Below, piece after piece: positions 44,326-55,484 of a stretch of 64,000 nt of DNA. The DNA is taken from assembly GCF_000276665.1 (NCBI RefSeq), contig NW_004955436.1:21371235-21435234 (forward strand), given 5' to 3'. Position numbers and translations under genes: made by a program. This DNA is from Chinchilla lanigera. Lineage: Eukaryota; Chordata; Mammalia; Rodentia; Chinchillidae. Within the stretch, counting starts at the first letter, position 1. Each line of letters starts with the position of its first letter. The notes beneath the pieces were generated by a model that worked only from the letters and a program-made list of their open reading frames with translations, did no database searches and had not been told where the DNA came from.

Positions 44326-45077
44326 CAAGCTATATCTACTCTAAAATTATTCAGACACCAAGACACCAGTAAAACTCACTTTATTTGGGATAGCTCTGCT
44401 TTCAGTACTCTGTCAAGATCTGCAAGCATCTAACTTTCTCCTCACTGGTACATTAGACAACAGCTAATTAACCCGCCACTTTCCTTACCCCGGAAAACGC
44501 TCAGCACACAGGTGTAACTCTCCACGGGACCTACCATCCATGCCACAGATCGCTTTCGGCAGAATCCACGCTGGTGCTGACCTTTGCACGGGGAAATATT
44601 TACCTTGCATGGAGATACGGGAGCTCGGGCTGCCTCAAGGGAGGCTGTCGCGAAGGGTGACACTTTCCAGGTACACTGCTGCAGCCTGCTTGGGCAGAGA
44701 CCTGCAGGAGACAGCAGCTAGAGCTTCGCACTGCGAATCAGAAGGGAGGCCTGAGCGCGCGGGGAAGCGCCCCGGTTCTTCTCAGCACATTGGGGGAAAC
44801 CCAGGGGCTGGGGTGCGCCCCCCAGCCGGCTCCTCCCAGCTCGCGGGAGTCGCGCTGGCCACAGCTGGCCCCGGACGCAAAGGGCCAGCTCTCAGATGCT
44901 GACTGCGTGCTGCCCTCGGATTTTTATCTGAAGAAACAAAAATAGTAACGAGTCAGTGCAGTGAGGTTCAACTAGTTAAGAGATTTGCGGGACCCGACCG
45001 GAGGGCGCGGGGGCCACGGGAGGCCCTTCCCCGGGGGCAGCCACCAGGACGCAATCAGCTTTTGCTAAGTGAATTCA

Positions 45078-45208
45078 GGGCCGCGCGGTGGCACATGCCT
45101 GCGGAATCCCAGCACTCCGGAGGCTGAGGCAGGAGGGTCCCTGGGAGTTTGAGGCCAGCCTAAACAGCAGAGCAAGACCCTGTGTCAAAAACAAAGAAAA
45201 GAAAGCGT
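45078..45208 (+). mobile_element. B1 SINE, sense
   Basis: GGCCGCGCGGTGGCACATGC, TCCCAGCACTCCGGAGGCTGAGGCAGGAGG, GAGCAAGACCCTGTGTCAAAAA. The first lines are CpG-rich as in young B1s. Confidence 0.9.
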
Positions 45209-45427
45209 TCATTCGTTCCTTAAAGTCACTGAGCTCTCTGTAGGCCAAGACCGGGAGCTGGACGCCAGGGCCACACAGATAAACACAGCACTGGCGCTCC
45301 AACCAGCGGGCAGGACAGGCGTCCCGGGGAGCCGGGTCCAAGGTGCAAAGGTGCAGCGCGAGGAGGTGGGGCCCCTGCGGCGCGGCTGAGGCGGCGGGGC
45401 CCTGCAGCGCCCACGCGCGGCCCCCGC

Positions 45428-46097
45428 NNNNNNNNNNNNNNNNNNNNNNNNNNNNNNNNNNNNNNNNNNNNNNNNNNNNNNNNNNNNNNNNNNNNNNNNN
45501 NNNNNNNNNNNNNNNNNNNNNNNNNNNNNNNNNNNNNNNNNNNNNNNNNNNNNNNNNNNNNNNNNNNNNNNNNNNNNNNNNNNNNNNNNNNNNNNNNNNN
45601 NNNNNNNNNNNNNNNNNNNNNNNNNNNNNNNNNNNNNNNNNNNNNNNNNNNNNNNNNNNNNNNNNNNNNNNNNNNNNNNNNNNNNNNNNNNNNNNNNNNN
45701 NNNNNNNNNNNNNNNNNNNNNNNNNNNNNNNNNNNNNNNNNNNNNNNNNNNNNNNNNNNNNNNNNNNNNNNNNNNNNNNNNNNNNNNNNNNNNNNNNNNN
45801 NNNNNNNNNNNNNNNNNNNNNNNNNNNNNNNNNNNNNNNNNNNNNNNNNNNNNNNNNNNNNNNNNNNNNNNNNNNNNNNNNNNNNNNNNNNNNNNNNNNN
45901 NNNNNNNNNNNNNNNNNNNNNNNNNNNNNNNNNNNNNNNNNNNNNNNNNNNNNNNNNNNNNNNNNNNNNNNNNNNNNNNNNNNNNNNNNNNNNNNNNNNN
46001 NNNNNNNNNNNNNNNNNNNNNNNNNNNNNNNNNNNNNNNNNNNNNNNNNNNNNNNNNNNNNNNNNNNNNNNNNNNNNNNNNNNNNNNNNNNNNNNNN
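45428..46097. other. PERP: Assembly gap (670 N) that should contain PERP exon 1
   Basis: The gap lies in the middle of a CpG island. PERP exon 2 starts in codon phase 1 and the visible CDS is 368 nt. A 193-residue protein therefore needs 214 nt of exon 1 coding sequence, about 71 residues. By family knowledge that part holds the cytosolic N-terminus, transmembrane segment 1 and the first extracellular loop with its W-x(n)-C pattern. No such sequence or a splice donor is visible on either flank, so it is placed in the gap by inference. The size is consistent with a high-GC sequence that failed to assemble. Confidence 0.7.
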
Positions 46098-47628
46098 GCG
46101 GGCGCCGGGGCGGCCCGCGCCTCCCGCTGCCCGAGGCGGCGGCCACCTCCTCGGGCCGCTGCTGAAGGGGAAAGACCGCGCGGACTCCTTCCAGTTTGTG
46201 TTCGTTCTCTGGAAACACGCAAACGCTGTGCCTTCCAAGTTTTATTATCCCCAGTCTCTCAGGCTTTGAGAGGGATTTTTGGGGGCGGTACTAATTACAT
46301 CCGCATGGTCCAGTTAAAATGCATTCGAACTTGGTCTTTTAGAGGGGACCTGCCAGGCCTGCTGTGGGTTTCTTAGACGGGTCATCACCCCGCACCCCGG
46401 AGACCCCTGCAGACCCGGGGGGTCCTCGGTGATGGCCCGCGGGTGAAGCAGCTGGCGGAACCGAGCTCGGCGCTCCTGCTGGGACACGATCCGGCCTGCA
46501 GGGCTCTGCTGGCAGCACCGCCCTCTTGGGAAACACAATACCTTTTTAGTGTTCCTCGCCTTGCGGGGTGAGCTCACCTGTAGGGTGTGGTGGCTCCAGC
46601 CTCAGGCTGGTGGACTCTGGAAGGGAACAGGCAGGGCTTGTTTCTAGTTTGATTTTTATTTTTTCACTAGAAGTCTGAAACAACCTCTTTTGTAAGGAAA
46701 ACATGGATCCAGCGTATAGTTTGTCTTGATTGGCCTCAGAAATCGGCCTCTGGAGGAACTCAGTTGTCAGACAGAATCTTGAAACATCTGTTGTTACCTT
46801 TCTGAAAAACACCTGACTTTTCCGTTGGTGGCGGCTGTCACAGCGCGAGCCACTCCTGTGACCCCTGCGAAGGTGATTTAAGAGCTAGTTTGTGCGGTGG
46901 ACCCAGTCCCTGCTCGGGAATGGCTGTGGGAAGGAACGGCTGTGGGAAGACGGCAGCAGAGCCCAAGCCGCCGCAGAGAGGTCCCCTCCGGCCTCCGCAG
47001 CCCTGGTGACTTCAAGCCCTTGACTTCCACCCATCCCCTGCATGGGCGGGTGGCCTACTTTTGTGGCCCAAGAGTAGGAATTTTGTACTCTACACTACAG
47101 GGTAATAGTTAGGCACCTGTGGATTCCGCAGATTTTTAGATAGTAAGGGCTTGCTCAAAACAATGTGTGTGTGAGGTCGCTATGTCTTGTTCCTGCACTC
47201 CCACGTTCTTACACACCGGCTTTTGTAACAAGGGGCAAGGTGGATCTGATCTGATTACAGTGATATGTCAGTAGAGAGAACTGAGTACGTGCACCCATTT
47301 AAAGGGAAAGAACCATTTGATACTTACTAGGAAATATTTTGACTTGCCATTGTAACTATTAAGAAAGGAGACTTTCTGTTACAGAGTGACCATCCCTTTT
47401 CAACAGGTAATATTTATAACATCAATAGGTTTATCTTGGTAGTAAAGAGAGTTATTCCTGGCAAGTACCAACAGTAATACTAAAGAAGATGGACTTTTTT
47501 ATGGCAGTAGATACTTCCTTAGAACCATGTGTAAAAACTAGATGATGATGTATTTTTTACCACTGTTGTTTTTGAAGAACTTAAGTGATCAGCACCTCAT
47601 TTCTGCTTGTAAAAGAACCATATTATAC
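46098..47628 (+). other. PERP: PERP intron 1, proximal part
   Basis: Island edge to about 46600, then ordinary unique DNA. GGGCTTGCTC at 47145-47154 fits a p53-family half-site (RRRCWWGYYY) but has no partner half-site next to it. No repeat recognised before the ID at 47645. Confidence 0.5.
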
Positions 47629-47644
47629 CTGAATATTTTCTTTT

Positions 47645-47745
47645 TTTCACTTTTTTTGGGTTTTTTTCCGGTACCGGGAATCGAACCCATGACCTTGCGC
47701 TTGCCAGGCAAGCACTGTGCCACTGAGCTAAATCCCCAGCACCCC
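47645..47745 (-). mobile_element. ID SINE, antisense, in PERP intron 1
   Basis: TTTTTTCCGGTACCGGGAATC, TGACCTTGCGCTTGCCAGGC, CTGAGCTAAATCCCCAGCACC. Target duplication CTGAATATTTTCTTTT at 47629-47644 and 47746-47761. Confidence 0.96.
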
Positions 47746-48588
47746 CTGAATATTTTCTTTTACATGATGGTAGCGGCTAAATTAACACCTAGCTTAACGG
47801 GTACCTGTTAGTTTTTAATTTCTATTTGCCTAGAAGGAAATAAAAATCTACACTTAGGAGTGAAATGGTTATCCAAGATTCACCTATAAATAAATAAATA
47901 AATGTGGAATTAAACTTTAATATGCACTCACGACGCTGTCCTACTGCCAGCACCTTCTTTCCCAGTTTTAAGAAAGGCTTCATCAGGAAGATACTTCAGG
48001 TATCACCTGTGTGGATTTCAAACCCCAGGCAAGCTTCAGCTTGTTAGGGTGGAGTAAAATAAAGAGGCACTGGTGTGCTGCCAGAACTGAAAGGAGAGAG
48101 AAACTGAGCACCTTGAATCTGAACTCAGAAATTCACAGCTATTTTTTTTTTAATGTACAATCACTCAGATAAAGAATCAGAGTATTACCAGAAATGTTTT
48201 TAGGTCATCAAATCCTATGGTTCTTAAAAGTACAGGAAATAAAAAATGTATGCAAAGTCAGCATTGATCTTAGACCAACTTCAGCTTTACAGGGCTTTGT
48301 TTTGAGATCAGTCTTTCGGCTTTTGGGGGAGTGTTGAGGTAAGACGAGAACCCGTTCTGAGCTGGGCATTAGTAGATGATTCACATCTGCAAACGTGTGT
48401 GCTTACATCCTTGTGCAGCAAATTAGCAAGTTCACCCCTCTGCTGGGCCAGTAACTTAATGCATCTAGAAGTCTGGTGGCCAGTGACATTTGCTGCCTTT
48501 AGCAGTAGCCACCGAGAGCTTCTGTACCCTTAGTGACTTAACTGCCTTTGCTCTATAAAGCTGGACTGGGGGGTGAGGGTCAGAATTA

Positions 48589-48670
48589 AGGCCGGGAGAT
48601 AGCTCAGTGGCACAATGCCTCCTGGCAACCACAAGGTCCTGAGTTCGATTCCGGGTACAAAAAAAAAAGC
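48589..48670 (+). mobile_element. ID SINE, sense, in PERP intron 1
   Basis: GGCCGGGAGATAGCTCAGTG, CACAAGGTCCTGAGTTCGATTCCGGGTACAAAAA. Confidence 0.9.
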
Positions 48671-48999
48671 TGACTGAGGGCTTCCCTCGGTTTAGCAACC
48701 AAGCACTGTCCCCACACCTTCTGCTGTTCACCTGCGCCCCTCATGCTGAGCTGGGATGCGCGCCCCGAATCCCTACTATCCATCCTCATCCTGCTTCTGA
48801 CAGGTGTCACATATTTGAGGGTGGGTCCCAAGTTTGTTGCCTGAAGTGGGTGCCCAGTTGGCACTGGCGGGCATCAGGAGGAAGTGTGGAGTGCCCGGAT
48901 CTCACCCCGCTGTGTGGTGCCTGCCTGCGCGCCCTGCCAGCCCTCCTGGAGCCTTCCTCGCCGCCTTCCTGGACTTCTGCAGGAATTCCTCTCCTTTTT

Positions 49000-49137
49000 T
49001 GTTTTTGTTTTGTTTTGTTTTTTGAGACAGGGTCTTACTTTGTAGTTCAGGCTGCCCTTGGCCTCTCCAACTTGCAGTCATCCTCCTGCCTCAGCCTCCT
49101 GAGTGCTGAGATGGCATTCCCCACCATGTTCGGCTGG
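49000..49137 (-). mobile_element. B1 SINE, antisense, in PERP intron 1
   Basis: TTTTTTGAGACAGGGTCTTAC, GTAGTTCAGGCTGCCCTTGG, CCTCAGCCTCCTGAGTGCTGAG. Confidence 0.88.
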
Positions 49138-50131
49138 GACCTCAGCTTCTTCCTGTGTAGATTCTTGCAGGAGCTCTCAGTTGTCCTTTGGGTTTTTGCT
49201 ACTGCACATATCGAAGATCAACAATGCCTCCCAGGGGCTGGGAGGCTCCTGGAGACTCAGAGAGTCAGGCCTCCTACTGAACCGGGGCTGCCTTTCGGCA
49301 GGGCCCTCAGGTGATTCGTGCTGTCAGGGCAAGTTAGCTCCTCCTTGTGTATGTAAAGCAGTGGTTTCTAACAGAGACCCACCCACGCTTATATTGTTTT
49401 GTAGGTAGGGTCTGTTTACTTCTTAGACTATGTTTTATCCAACTTAAATTCTGCCTGTGTGTGATACAAAGAACCTCGTAGAAACAACCTGAAGAAATCT
49501 GACAAGAGCTCAGTTCCCCTAGGCGGGGCCTTCGGTGTTTTTAATACATGAGTCCCTTGTTCTGCAGGGGGACCCAGCTCTCACTGGGTGACGCTGGTGT
49601 CTGCAAGGCACGGACTGTTGGCAGTTTGGTGCCTGCATGTAAAACTCCTGAAGAAGCCAGCAAATCCCTGACAATAAGCATGTATTTAGGGGGAAAACCT
49701 CCACAGTATTACCAGCAAGTTAGGAATATTAGCAGTGATTTCCTTGTCACGTTTATTTTCAGATTATTTACAAGATTATTTTTACAAGCTTTAGTTTATC
49801 ATTTCTAGCTTGGCCCTCAAGGTATTTATGTGTACTTTCTTCTTTTTAGTTGTCCTAATTAGTTTGAGGATATAAGCTGTCGTTCCTCTAATGGAGCTTT
49901 GGTGAATCTTATTTAAAAGTGTTCTTGTGATGCTGCTGGCTTCTTTGATAATATGGACCTCTTCACATAGCTCTTAGATGAACTTGGGACAATATGTAAA
50001 ACGCCAAATTGATCTTCCTTTGGGAAACTAACAAAAATTCTGGCACAGAAATACATCTGTTTACCTGGGTGCTTTTGAGTCTCAATTCAGAGAATGGCAG
50101 TTGATGGTGAGAATCCTCACCTCTCTGTCTC

Positions 50132-50156
50132 TCACACTCACACACACACACACACA
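50132..50156. repeat. (CA)n microsatellite
   Basis: CACACTCACACACA... about 11 CA units with one interruption. Confidence 0.9.
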
Positions 50157-51350
50157 GGAAAGGCAGTCAGATTTGGTGTGTAAAATAGTAACAAAGGACA
50201 GATGTGTTCAGAATAGATACAGATGAAGTCTCCCTTTGAAGAACCTCAAGTTAAATCATGAAAAAAGTACCTTTAGGACGAGTTTATAAAATTGATGTTT
50301 TCCATCAGAGTTGGTAGCATGGTATAGTTTAGATCCTGCATGGTATAATATAAATAGTTCTTAGAGGCAGGGCAAATTTATAGATATTAGGTTCATTCTG
50401 GTAAATTAAACAAGACCAAAGGTGCTTAGGGACGGTACTTAGGGCGAAGCCACTCTGCCTGTTCAGTGTGTGTCCTGAGACTTTCAGCGTGGCTAAGGTG
50501 TGTGGCTGACGTCCCCCTGCTCAGATGGGACTCGGGCCCTGAGCGCTTTGCTCAGCCCCGGCGTGGCGCATTCCATTTCAAACAAGATAGCTGTTGACCG
50601 GAGAAGGTAGACTGCCTCGCTTGGGCAGGCCTGTCATTCACCAGTTCTGATCTTTAGAAGCGTGCCAAGATTTCAGTCTAAATGATACTTAAATGATTCA
50701 ACCTGGGTGTCTCCCTGCTGGGAGGAGCAGGTTTTACACGTTCCACAACAAAGGCAGCTTTTCTCGAGACAAAATGTTGCTTAATTTTCCATTTTGATTT
50801 CCTTAAGACTCAGCATTTTAAATAAGACATTCCCTGGGCTGATTTAATAGGAAAAGTTTGTAAAGTGATCCATCACTTTACATCCATTACATCCATTACT
50901 TTATGGTGTGTTCATGTGTTGGCGTAAGGTTAAGTGAATTACTTTTTATTTATTTAATTCCCTCCAAGTACCTGAGACTAGCCATAAATTATATTTCAAC
51001 TATGATGTTAGAGGAGTGGTGTAATAATCTGTGTTTATTTTCCTCAAGTAGACAGGTAAAATCATTCTTTATAGGAATGGGAATGTTACTGTAATGTATA
51101 TAGCTAGGCTTCTAAAACATTAATCTGATTGTAAAAGTTTGGTTACTGAAATATGTTTCTTGTTAGGAAGTTTTTATAGACAAGTTCTATTCTCTTGTGC
51201 CATATATTTCCATTGTGTTTGCATTTCTCTATGAATACATAGCTATGTGGCTTTTTAGTGCATTTTCAACCTTGTGAATTCATAAAAGGAAAAATAAGTT
51301 TTTGCTTATTTGAATTTAATGATTGGATTTAAATGTAATGGCTGGAAGTA

Positions 51351-51351
<1 letters not shown>

Positions 51352-51384
<33 letters not shown>
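51352..51384. repeat. (AC)n microsatellite
   Basis: About 16 AC units. Confidence 0.95.
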
Positions 51385-51388
<4 letters not shown>

Positions 51389-51777
51389 TCAGTAGACAGT
51401 AACTGACAGGAGGGCACAGCCTGGAAGTCCTGTGTCATTTTTTGGTAGCACTGGGTCTATTTATAAAAAGATTTTCATCATTGATCTTACTGTTCTCACA
51501 CTTCACTATGAAAGTGAAAGACACAGTGCTACTAAAATGCAGATTCCTGGGTGCCATCTCTCGAGCTGTGGTCTAGCGGCCCAGGAAGGAGGCCCAGGGA
51601 TCTGTATTCTTAATAAGCACCCCTGCTTGATCTGGTCCCTTCTCTGTTAAAAGTTTCCTTACTTGAAGGACAAGACAAAAGGAAGAAGAGACTTGTTAAA
51701 ATTTCACATCTTGGCTTTAACTCATTTCTAGTTTAAAAGAAAACAATCCTAGGTTAACCTTATCGCTAACATCTCTC

Positions 51778-51883
51778 GCTGACGCGTCAGCTCACAGTCC
51801 TTTGGGGGAAAACGCAGTTTCTGAGACGGAAAAATGATTCTCATGAGTCATCTGTTGACAGCATTCGTGCGCCAGAGGGCGCC
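51778..51883. promoter_or_regulatory. Candidate intron 1 regulatory cluster: palindrome, AP-1, CTCF-like
   Basis: A perfect palindrome GCTGACGCGTCAGC is at 51778-51791. A consensus AP-1 site TGAGTCA is at 51844-51850. A GCGCCAGAGGGCGCC segment (51869-51883) fits the CTCF-like SYAGRKGGCRS core. Motif co-occurrence only; activity is inferred. Confidence 0.35.
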
Positions 51884-52074
51884 CTGCAGAGCGTGTGGCG
51901 CTTCAGGGAACAGGGGAACCGGCCTAGGTGTGTTGAAACGAGTGAAGGAAGGGATGATTGCTTCGGGTGACCGAGGAACAATCTTAAAATGGCAGTGTAG
52001 AACCTTGGGAATGTAAACTATAAAGAAAACAAGGTACTGGGGAAAAGTTACATGGATAGAGGAGAAACTATCGT

Positions 52075-52250
52075 TTCTGTACTGAGGCTGAAATCTGGGC
52101 CTTTGCGCAAAGCTACATCCCAAACCCTTTTCATTTTTTATTTTGAGACAGTGCCTCGAAAAGTTGCACAGGGAGGTCTGGAACTTGCCATCCTCCTGCC
52201 TCAGCCTCCCAGAGAGCCGGGATTGCAGCTGTGTGCCACCACGCTCATCT
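52075..52250 (-). mobile_element. B1-dID composite SINE, antisense, in PERP intron 1
   Basis: ACTGAGGCTGAAATCTGGGCC (dID part), TTTTGAGACAGTGCCTCG, CTGCCTCAGCCTCCCAGAGAGCC, GTGTGCCACCACGCTCATC. Confidence 0.8.
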
Positions 52251-52291
52251 TAGAGGAGGAACTTTGGAACAGTGAGGGTTTGGAAGTGAAC

Positions 52292-52330
52292 GAGTGATGA
52301 TTTTCACACATGAGTGATGATTTTCACACA
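52292..52330. repeat. 20-bp unit tandem duplication
   Basis: GAGTGATGATTTTCACACA at 52292-52310 and again at 52312-52330, with a third, degenerate partial copy after it. Confidence 0.95.
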
Positions 52331-52639
52331 GGAGTGCTCGTCTTCACAGTAACCTTGACAGGAGGCATTTCTAGCCTGAGTCACAGATGAGACTTGCATG
52401 TGGCTGGTGGGTGGCAAGGCCAGCGGGTGAAGCAGCTGCCTCTGGCTCAAGCCCTGGCTCTTCCTGTGCACTGTCTTGGTTCTACTTGGATCACTCAAAT
52501 GACGGAGAGGCAGCAAGGATGTTGTCGGCTGTGCTGTGTCAGAGTAGAATGAAAAACAGGCTGAGGGCACGTGCGGGCACTTTTCAAATGCAGTAAAGGG
52601 TCAAGAGGCGAAGAATGCACCTTCTCCTAAGACCAAAAG

Positions 52640-53040
52640 GAAGGGAGATACAAAATGTGGGATATCTACACTGTAGAATATTACTGAGCCATTAAAAAGA
52701 ATGAAATACTGATTCACACAATAAAATGGACCTTCCTTAAAAAAATACTAGGCTCAATGAAAAGAGCCAGTCACAAGAGGCCATGTGGTATGTGGTTCCA
52801 TTCCTGAGAAATGTGCAGAATGGGCAAGTACAGAGACAGCGTGAGACAGGGCTTGGCAGGAAGCACTTGCTCACTGCACAGGTCCTTACTTTCATTTATT
52901 TATGCATTTTGAGGGAGGAGGTGGTAGAAATGGAGCTGTGGGTGGTGATGGTTGCTCAGCTGCATGTCTGTAGCGAAACCCACTGAACGGAACCCTTTAG
53001 AAGGGTGCGCTCCTGGTATGTAAATGATGCCTAAAGAGAA
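52640..53040 (+). mobile_element. L1 3' end, sense, decayed, in PERP intron 1
   Basis: CACTGTAGAATATTACTGAGCCATTAAAAAGAATGAAATAC, GGCTCAATGAAAAGAGCCAGTCACAAGAGG, TATGTGGTTCCATTCC follow the L1 ORF2 terminus and early 3' UTR. It is an older family than the one at 42732. Confidence 0.75.
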
Positions 53041-53837
53041 TAGTGTTTGGGTTTGGATATGCTAGAAATTAATTTGTAGACGTTTACTCCCCAAGCGTAA
53101 GTATAGCCTCATTTCTGGACTAGAGATGGGACCAGCCCAGCGCAGGCCCTGAGGAGGTGTGGGGCTTCACTGAGTGAATGCGGGTCCTCTGCGCCAGCTG
53201 TCACCCGTGAGGCAGGGCTGGCTGTGTGGGTCCTCCAGCCCCTAACTCAGTGCCAGTCTCACCCTGATGTTTTGCGCAGCCAACATCAGTAATCACTCTC
53301 GTGCAATCAATTCTGAATATTTCAGAAATTAAAATTGAGGCAGAAATTTTGACAGGCTTTCGCTGCAAACATGTAGAATCCGTTTCTTCTCCACAGTTAA
53401 ATTGTTTTATGTAGCATCTCTGCCTGGCCATACATCGTTGTTTCCAATGGTTATTTTTGCACAAAATCAAATCTTAATATGAAACAAAGATCCTTAAAGG
53501 CGTGTGAAACATTTCCTAAAGAGTTTGCAATTTCAGTTGTTCGGTACCGAGAGTGTTTATTATGGTTGTGTTGTGTTAGAAACTGCAGGAATCTTTTACG
53601 TAAATAAACCTATGCATACGGCAAGTGTATTACACAAGAAGCAGTTTAATGAAGCTTGACTTTCATTTCAGAGATGTTAACATTTGCCCAAAAACCAAAG
53701 GGAGAAAATTATTACCACGTCTTAATATGTTTATTGCCGACACATGAACGTCCTGGTTTCCCTTGAAATGTAGAGATGCCCAAATATTGTCAAAACAAAA
53801 ACTGTTGCTCCACTGAAACCTGACTATTGGGAAAGCA
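53041..53837 (+). other. PERP: PERP intron 1, repeat-free AT-rich part
   Basis: No repeat or exon recognised. A candidate for conserved intronic DNA, not testable here. Confidence 0.4.
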
Positions 53838-54000
53838 AACTCTGGGAGGCTGAGGCAGGAGAATCACAAGTTGGACCCCAGCCAGGGCAACTTGACTTAG
53901 CGAGACCTTGTCTCAAACCTTTTTAAAAAGGGGTGGTGGTGTGCCAGGGAAGTAGATCAGTGTGAAGGCCCTGGGTTTGATCTCTAAGGCTGTAAAAACA
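53838..54000 (+). mobile_element. B1-dID composite SINE, sense, 87 bp before exon 2
   Basis: CTGGGAGGCTGAGGCAGGAG, GACCTTGTCTCAAACC, then dID GGGAAGTAGATCAGTGTGAAGGCCCTGGGTTTGATC. It ends close to the exon 2 acceptor region but leaves the branch/pyrimidine zone free. Confidence 0.8.
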
Positions 54001-54086
54001 AACAGCCTCAATCCATTGATATGTGATAAGCAGGCTTAGGTCTGCAGTGCCTGCTTTAGTAATTTCTGTGTCCTGCTTTTCCGCAG

Positions 54087-54227
54087 CATGGGGGAGAGCG
54101 TCTGTGGCCATGCTCTTCTGCGGCTTCATCATCCTGATCATCTGCTTCATCCTCTCCTTCTTCGCCCTCTGCGGACCCCAGATGCTGGTCTTCCTGAGAG
54201 TAATCGGAGGCCTCCTCGCCCTGGCTG
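54087..54227 (+). CDS. PERP: PERP coding exon 2 (codons 72-119, partly split)
   Basis: This 141-nt exon encodes [18 protein letters not shown]..., ending ...[13 protein letters not shown], nearly identical to human PERP residues 72-118. It has a clean acceptor (TGCTTTTCCGCAG) and donor (GTAAGG). Both borders are phase 1: the upstream exon must supply G and the downstream exon CT. The exon carries transmembrane segment 2 (about residues 79-101) and the start of segment 3 (about 109-118), with the FALCGPQ loop between. PERP is a tetraspan plasma-membrane protein of the claudin/PMP-22/EMP superfamily. It supports desmosome assembly in stratified epithelia and promotes p53-dependent apoptosis. 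Against human from memory, AAA becomes SVA after AWGRA and a valine becomes isoleucine (ILVICF to ILIICF). Exon 3 is 3.9 kb downstream. The exon 1 part is missing in the gap. Confidence 0.97.
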
Positions 54228-55484
54228 GTAAGGCCCGGTGGCCGCAGTCCTTCTTTGTACCTTCTCAGGCACCGGAGCATCACGTTCCATCCCACGGGAA
54301 GACTGCTGGCGCGACAGGTCACTGGAGCAGGAGCAGCAGCGCAGATGTACCTTAGAAGCTAGATCCCTGGCCTGTGCCCTGTCCTATGCTCCCCACTCAA
54401 GTGACCGGACTGCCCCCCCGCATGCCCCTGTGGTCCCCTGCACTGACACCTAAGGGAGGGCCCAAGGCTGCGTTAGTCACAGCAGTATAGCCCCATGTGG
54501 CATGGTCCCAGCCTGGCTCCCTGGGCCCGGTGCCGAGGGGACCTGAATGGTGCAGAAGCGTCTCACGTTGAGGGAGTTCTGTGACCCCGATGAGCTGGGC
54601 TGGGAAAGGGTATCATGACGCAGGGCTTAGGCCGGGCAGGCAGTGGGGACTCAGACTTAGGCGACAGGAGGAAACCGGTTGTGCAGGTGGGCAGGGCGCA
54701 GGCTGAACTTCACTAGTGCAAGTAGACCTGAGAGTTTAGGACGACAAATGACTGGGGATTTTAGGTAGCACCTGCCCAAGGAACGAATCTCAGGTGTGAA
54801 GCTGGATTCAGATACACAACGAGATTCTCTGAGGAGGGGAGAAGAGGCGAAGGTACAGATCAGGGCCGAGCAGGCTCGTTTCTCAAGGCACCGGCCAGGG
54901 TTCCTGCGAGCACGGCAGAAGCCCCGCTGCAGGTGTGGGGCCGGAGAGAAAGTGAGCGGAAAGTGAACCGGGGGCATCGGGAGCCGGTTGAGGCTTGCTT
55001 CTGCAGGGGGCCTGTGACACCAGCACTGAGCCCAAAGGGGGCCGCTCCCCACGGCTCCGGGGCTCAGAAAGGCTGTGTGCACAGAGCCAGGGGCCGTGGG
55101 ACAGGGGCAGGGGAGGAGGGCCCCAAGACATCTGGTCAGGCGAGCGAGGCCCGTCCCGTGTGCTGCACGTCTGAAAGTTCCTTCTGATTCCAAGCAGCGT
55201 GTACGTCGTGCTTCTCGTGTTTAGAAGTTCGCTTTCTGAATAATATTTTACAATTGGAAAGGGCTTGGGATCCCGCGCACTGACCCCTACCTCCATTTCT
55301 GTTTGGCTTTTCCTGGTCCAAATGTAGGAGACTTTATCACAGGAACAGCATCACTTTCCCTGTCTTAGAAGGAGAGGTGTGTGCCTGCTTCAGTTGCCAG
55401 TAGGAATAACCCGCTAGGGCTTTAACCTTAGTCGAAGAATCCTAGAGAGTCCTGTATGGCCGAGGAGGTCGCTGCTAGGCAAGT
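54228..55484 (+). other. PERP: PERP intron 2, GC-rich first part
   Basis: Moderately GC-rich with scattered CpG and a GGCC-rich run at 54900-55130. A 178-codon frame on the minus strand (54657-55193) is G/C-bias noise with no domain. No transposon recognised. Confidence 0.5.

Larger units (their letters stand above)
44480..46560. promoter_or_regulatory. CpG island at the presumed PERP promoter
   Basis: CpG-dense DNA flanks the gap on both sides, for example GAGCGCGCGGGGAAGCGCCCC at 44753, CCCACGCGCGGCCCCCGC just before the gap and GCGGGCGCCGGGGCGGCCCGCG just after it. Its position 8-9 kb upstream of coding exon 2 and the missing exon 1 make it the PERP promoter by inference. No TATA box or start site could be placed. 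A B1 copy at 45078-45208 marks a break in the island. Confidence 0.75.
49138..52074 (+). other. PERP: PERP intron 1, largely repeat-free
   Basis: No transposon recognised across nearly 3 kb except (CA)n at 50132-50156 and 51352-51384. It includes the candidate regulatory cluster at 51778-51883. Confidence 0.5.

Noticed and set aside
44540..44902. 120-codon frame upstream of PERP as a possible new exon
   Set aside because: Open frames are expected in CpG islands. No recognisable protein, and no donor in a useful phase.
1..45000. ARFGEF3 or other neighbouring gene exons
   Set aside because: No frame resembled a Sec7-family or other known protein. ARFGEF3 is expected further upstream by human synteny.
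45075..46269. Reading frames of 308-387 codons spanning the gap
   Set aside because: Two thirds of each is unsequenced N; the flanks encode no recognisable protein. They are artefacts of translating N.
47145..47154. p53-family response element in PERP intron 1
   Set aside because: GGGCTTGCTC is a perfect half-site, but no second half-site is at a usable spacing. Single half-sites are frequent by chance.
54657..55193. 178-codon antisense frame in PERP intron 2
   Set aside because: Low-complexity, proline- and arginine-rich, no domain, GC-biased region. Chance frame.
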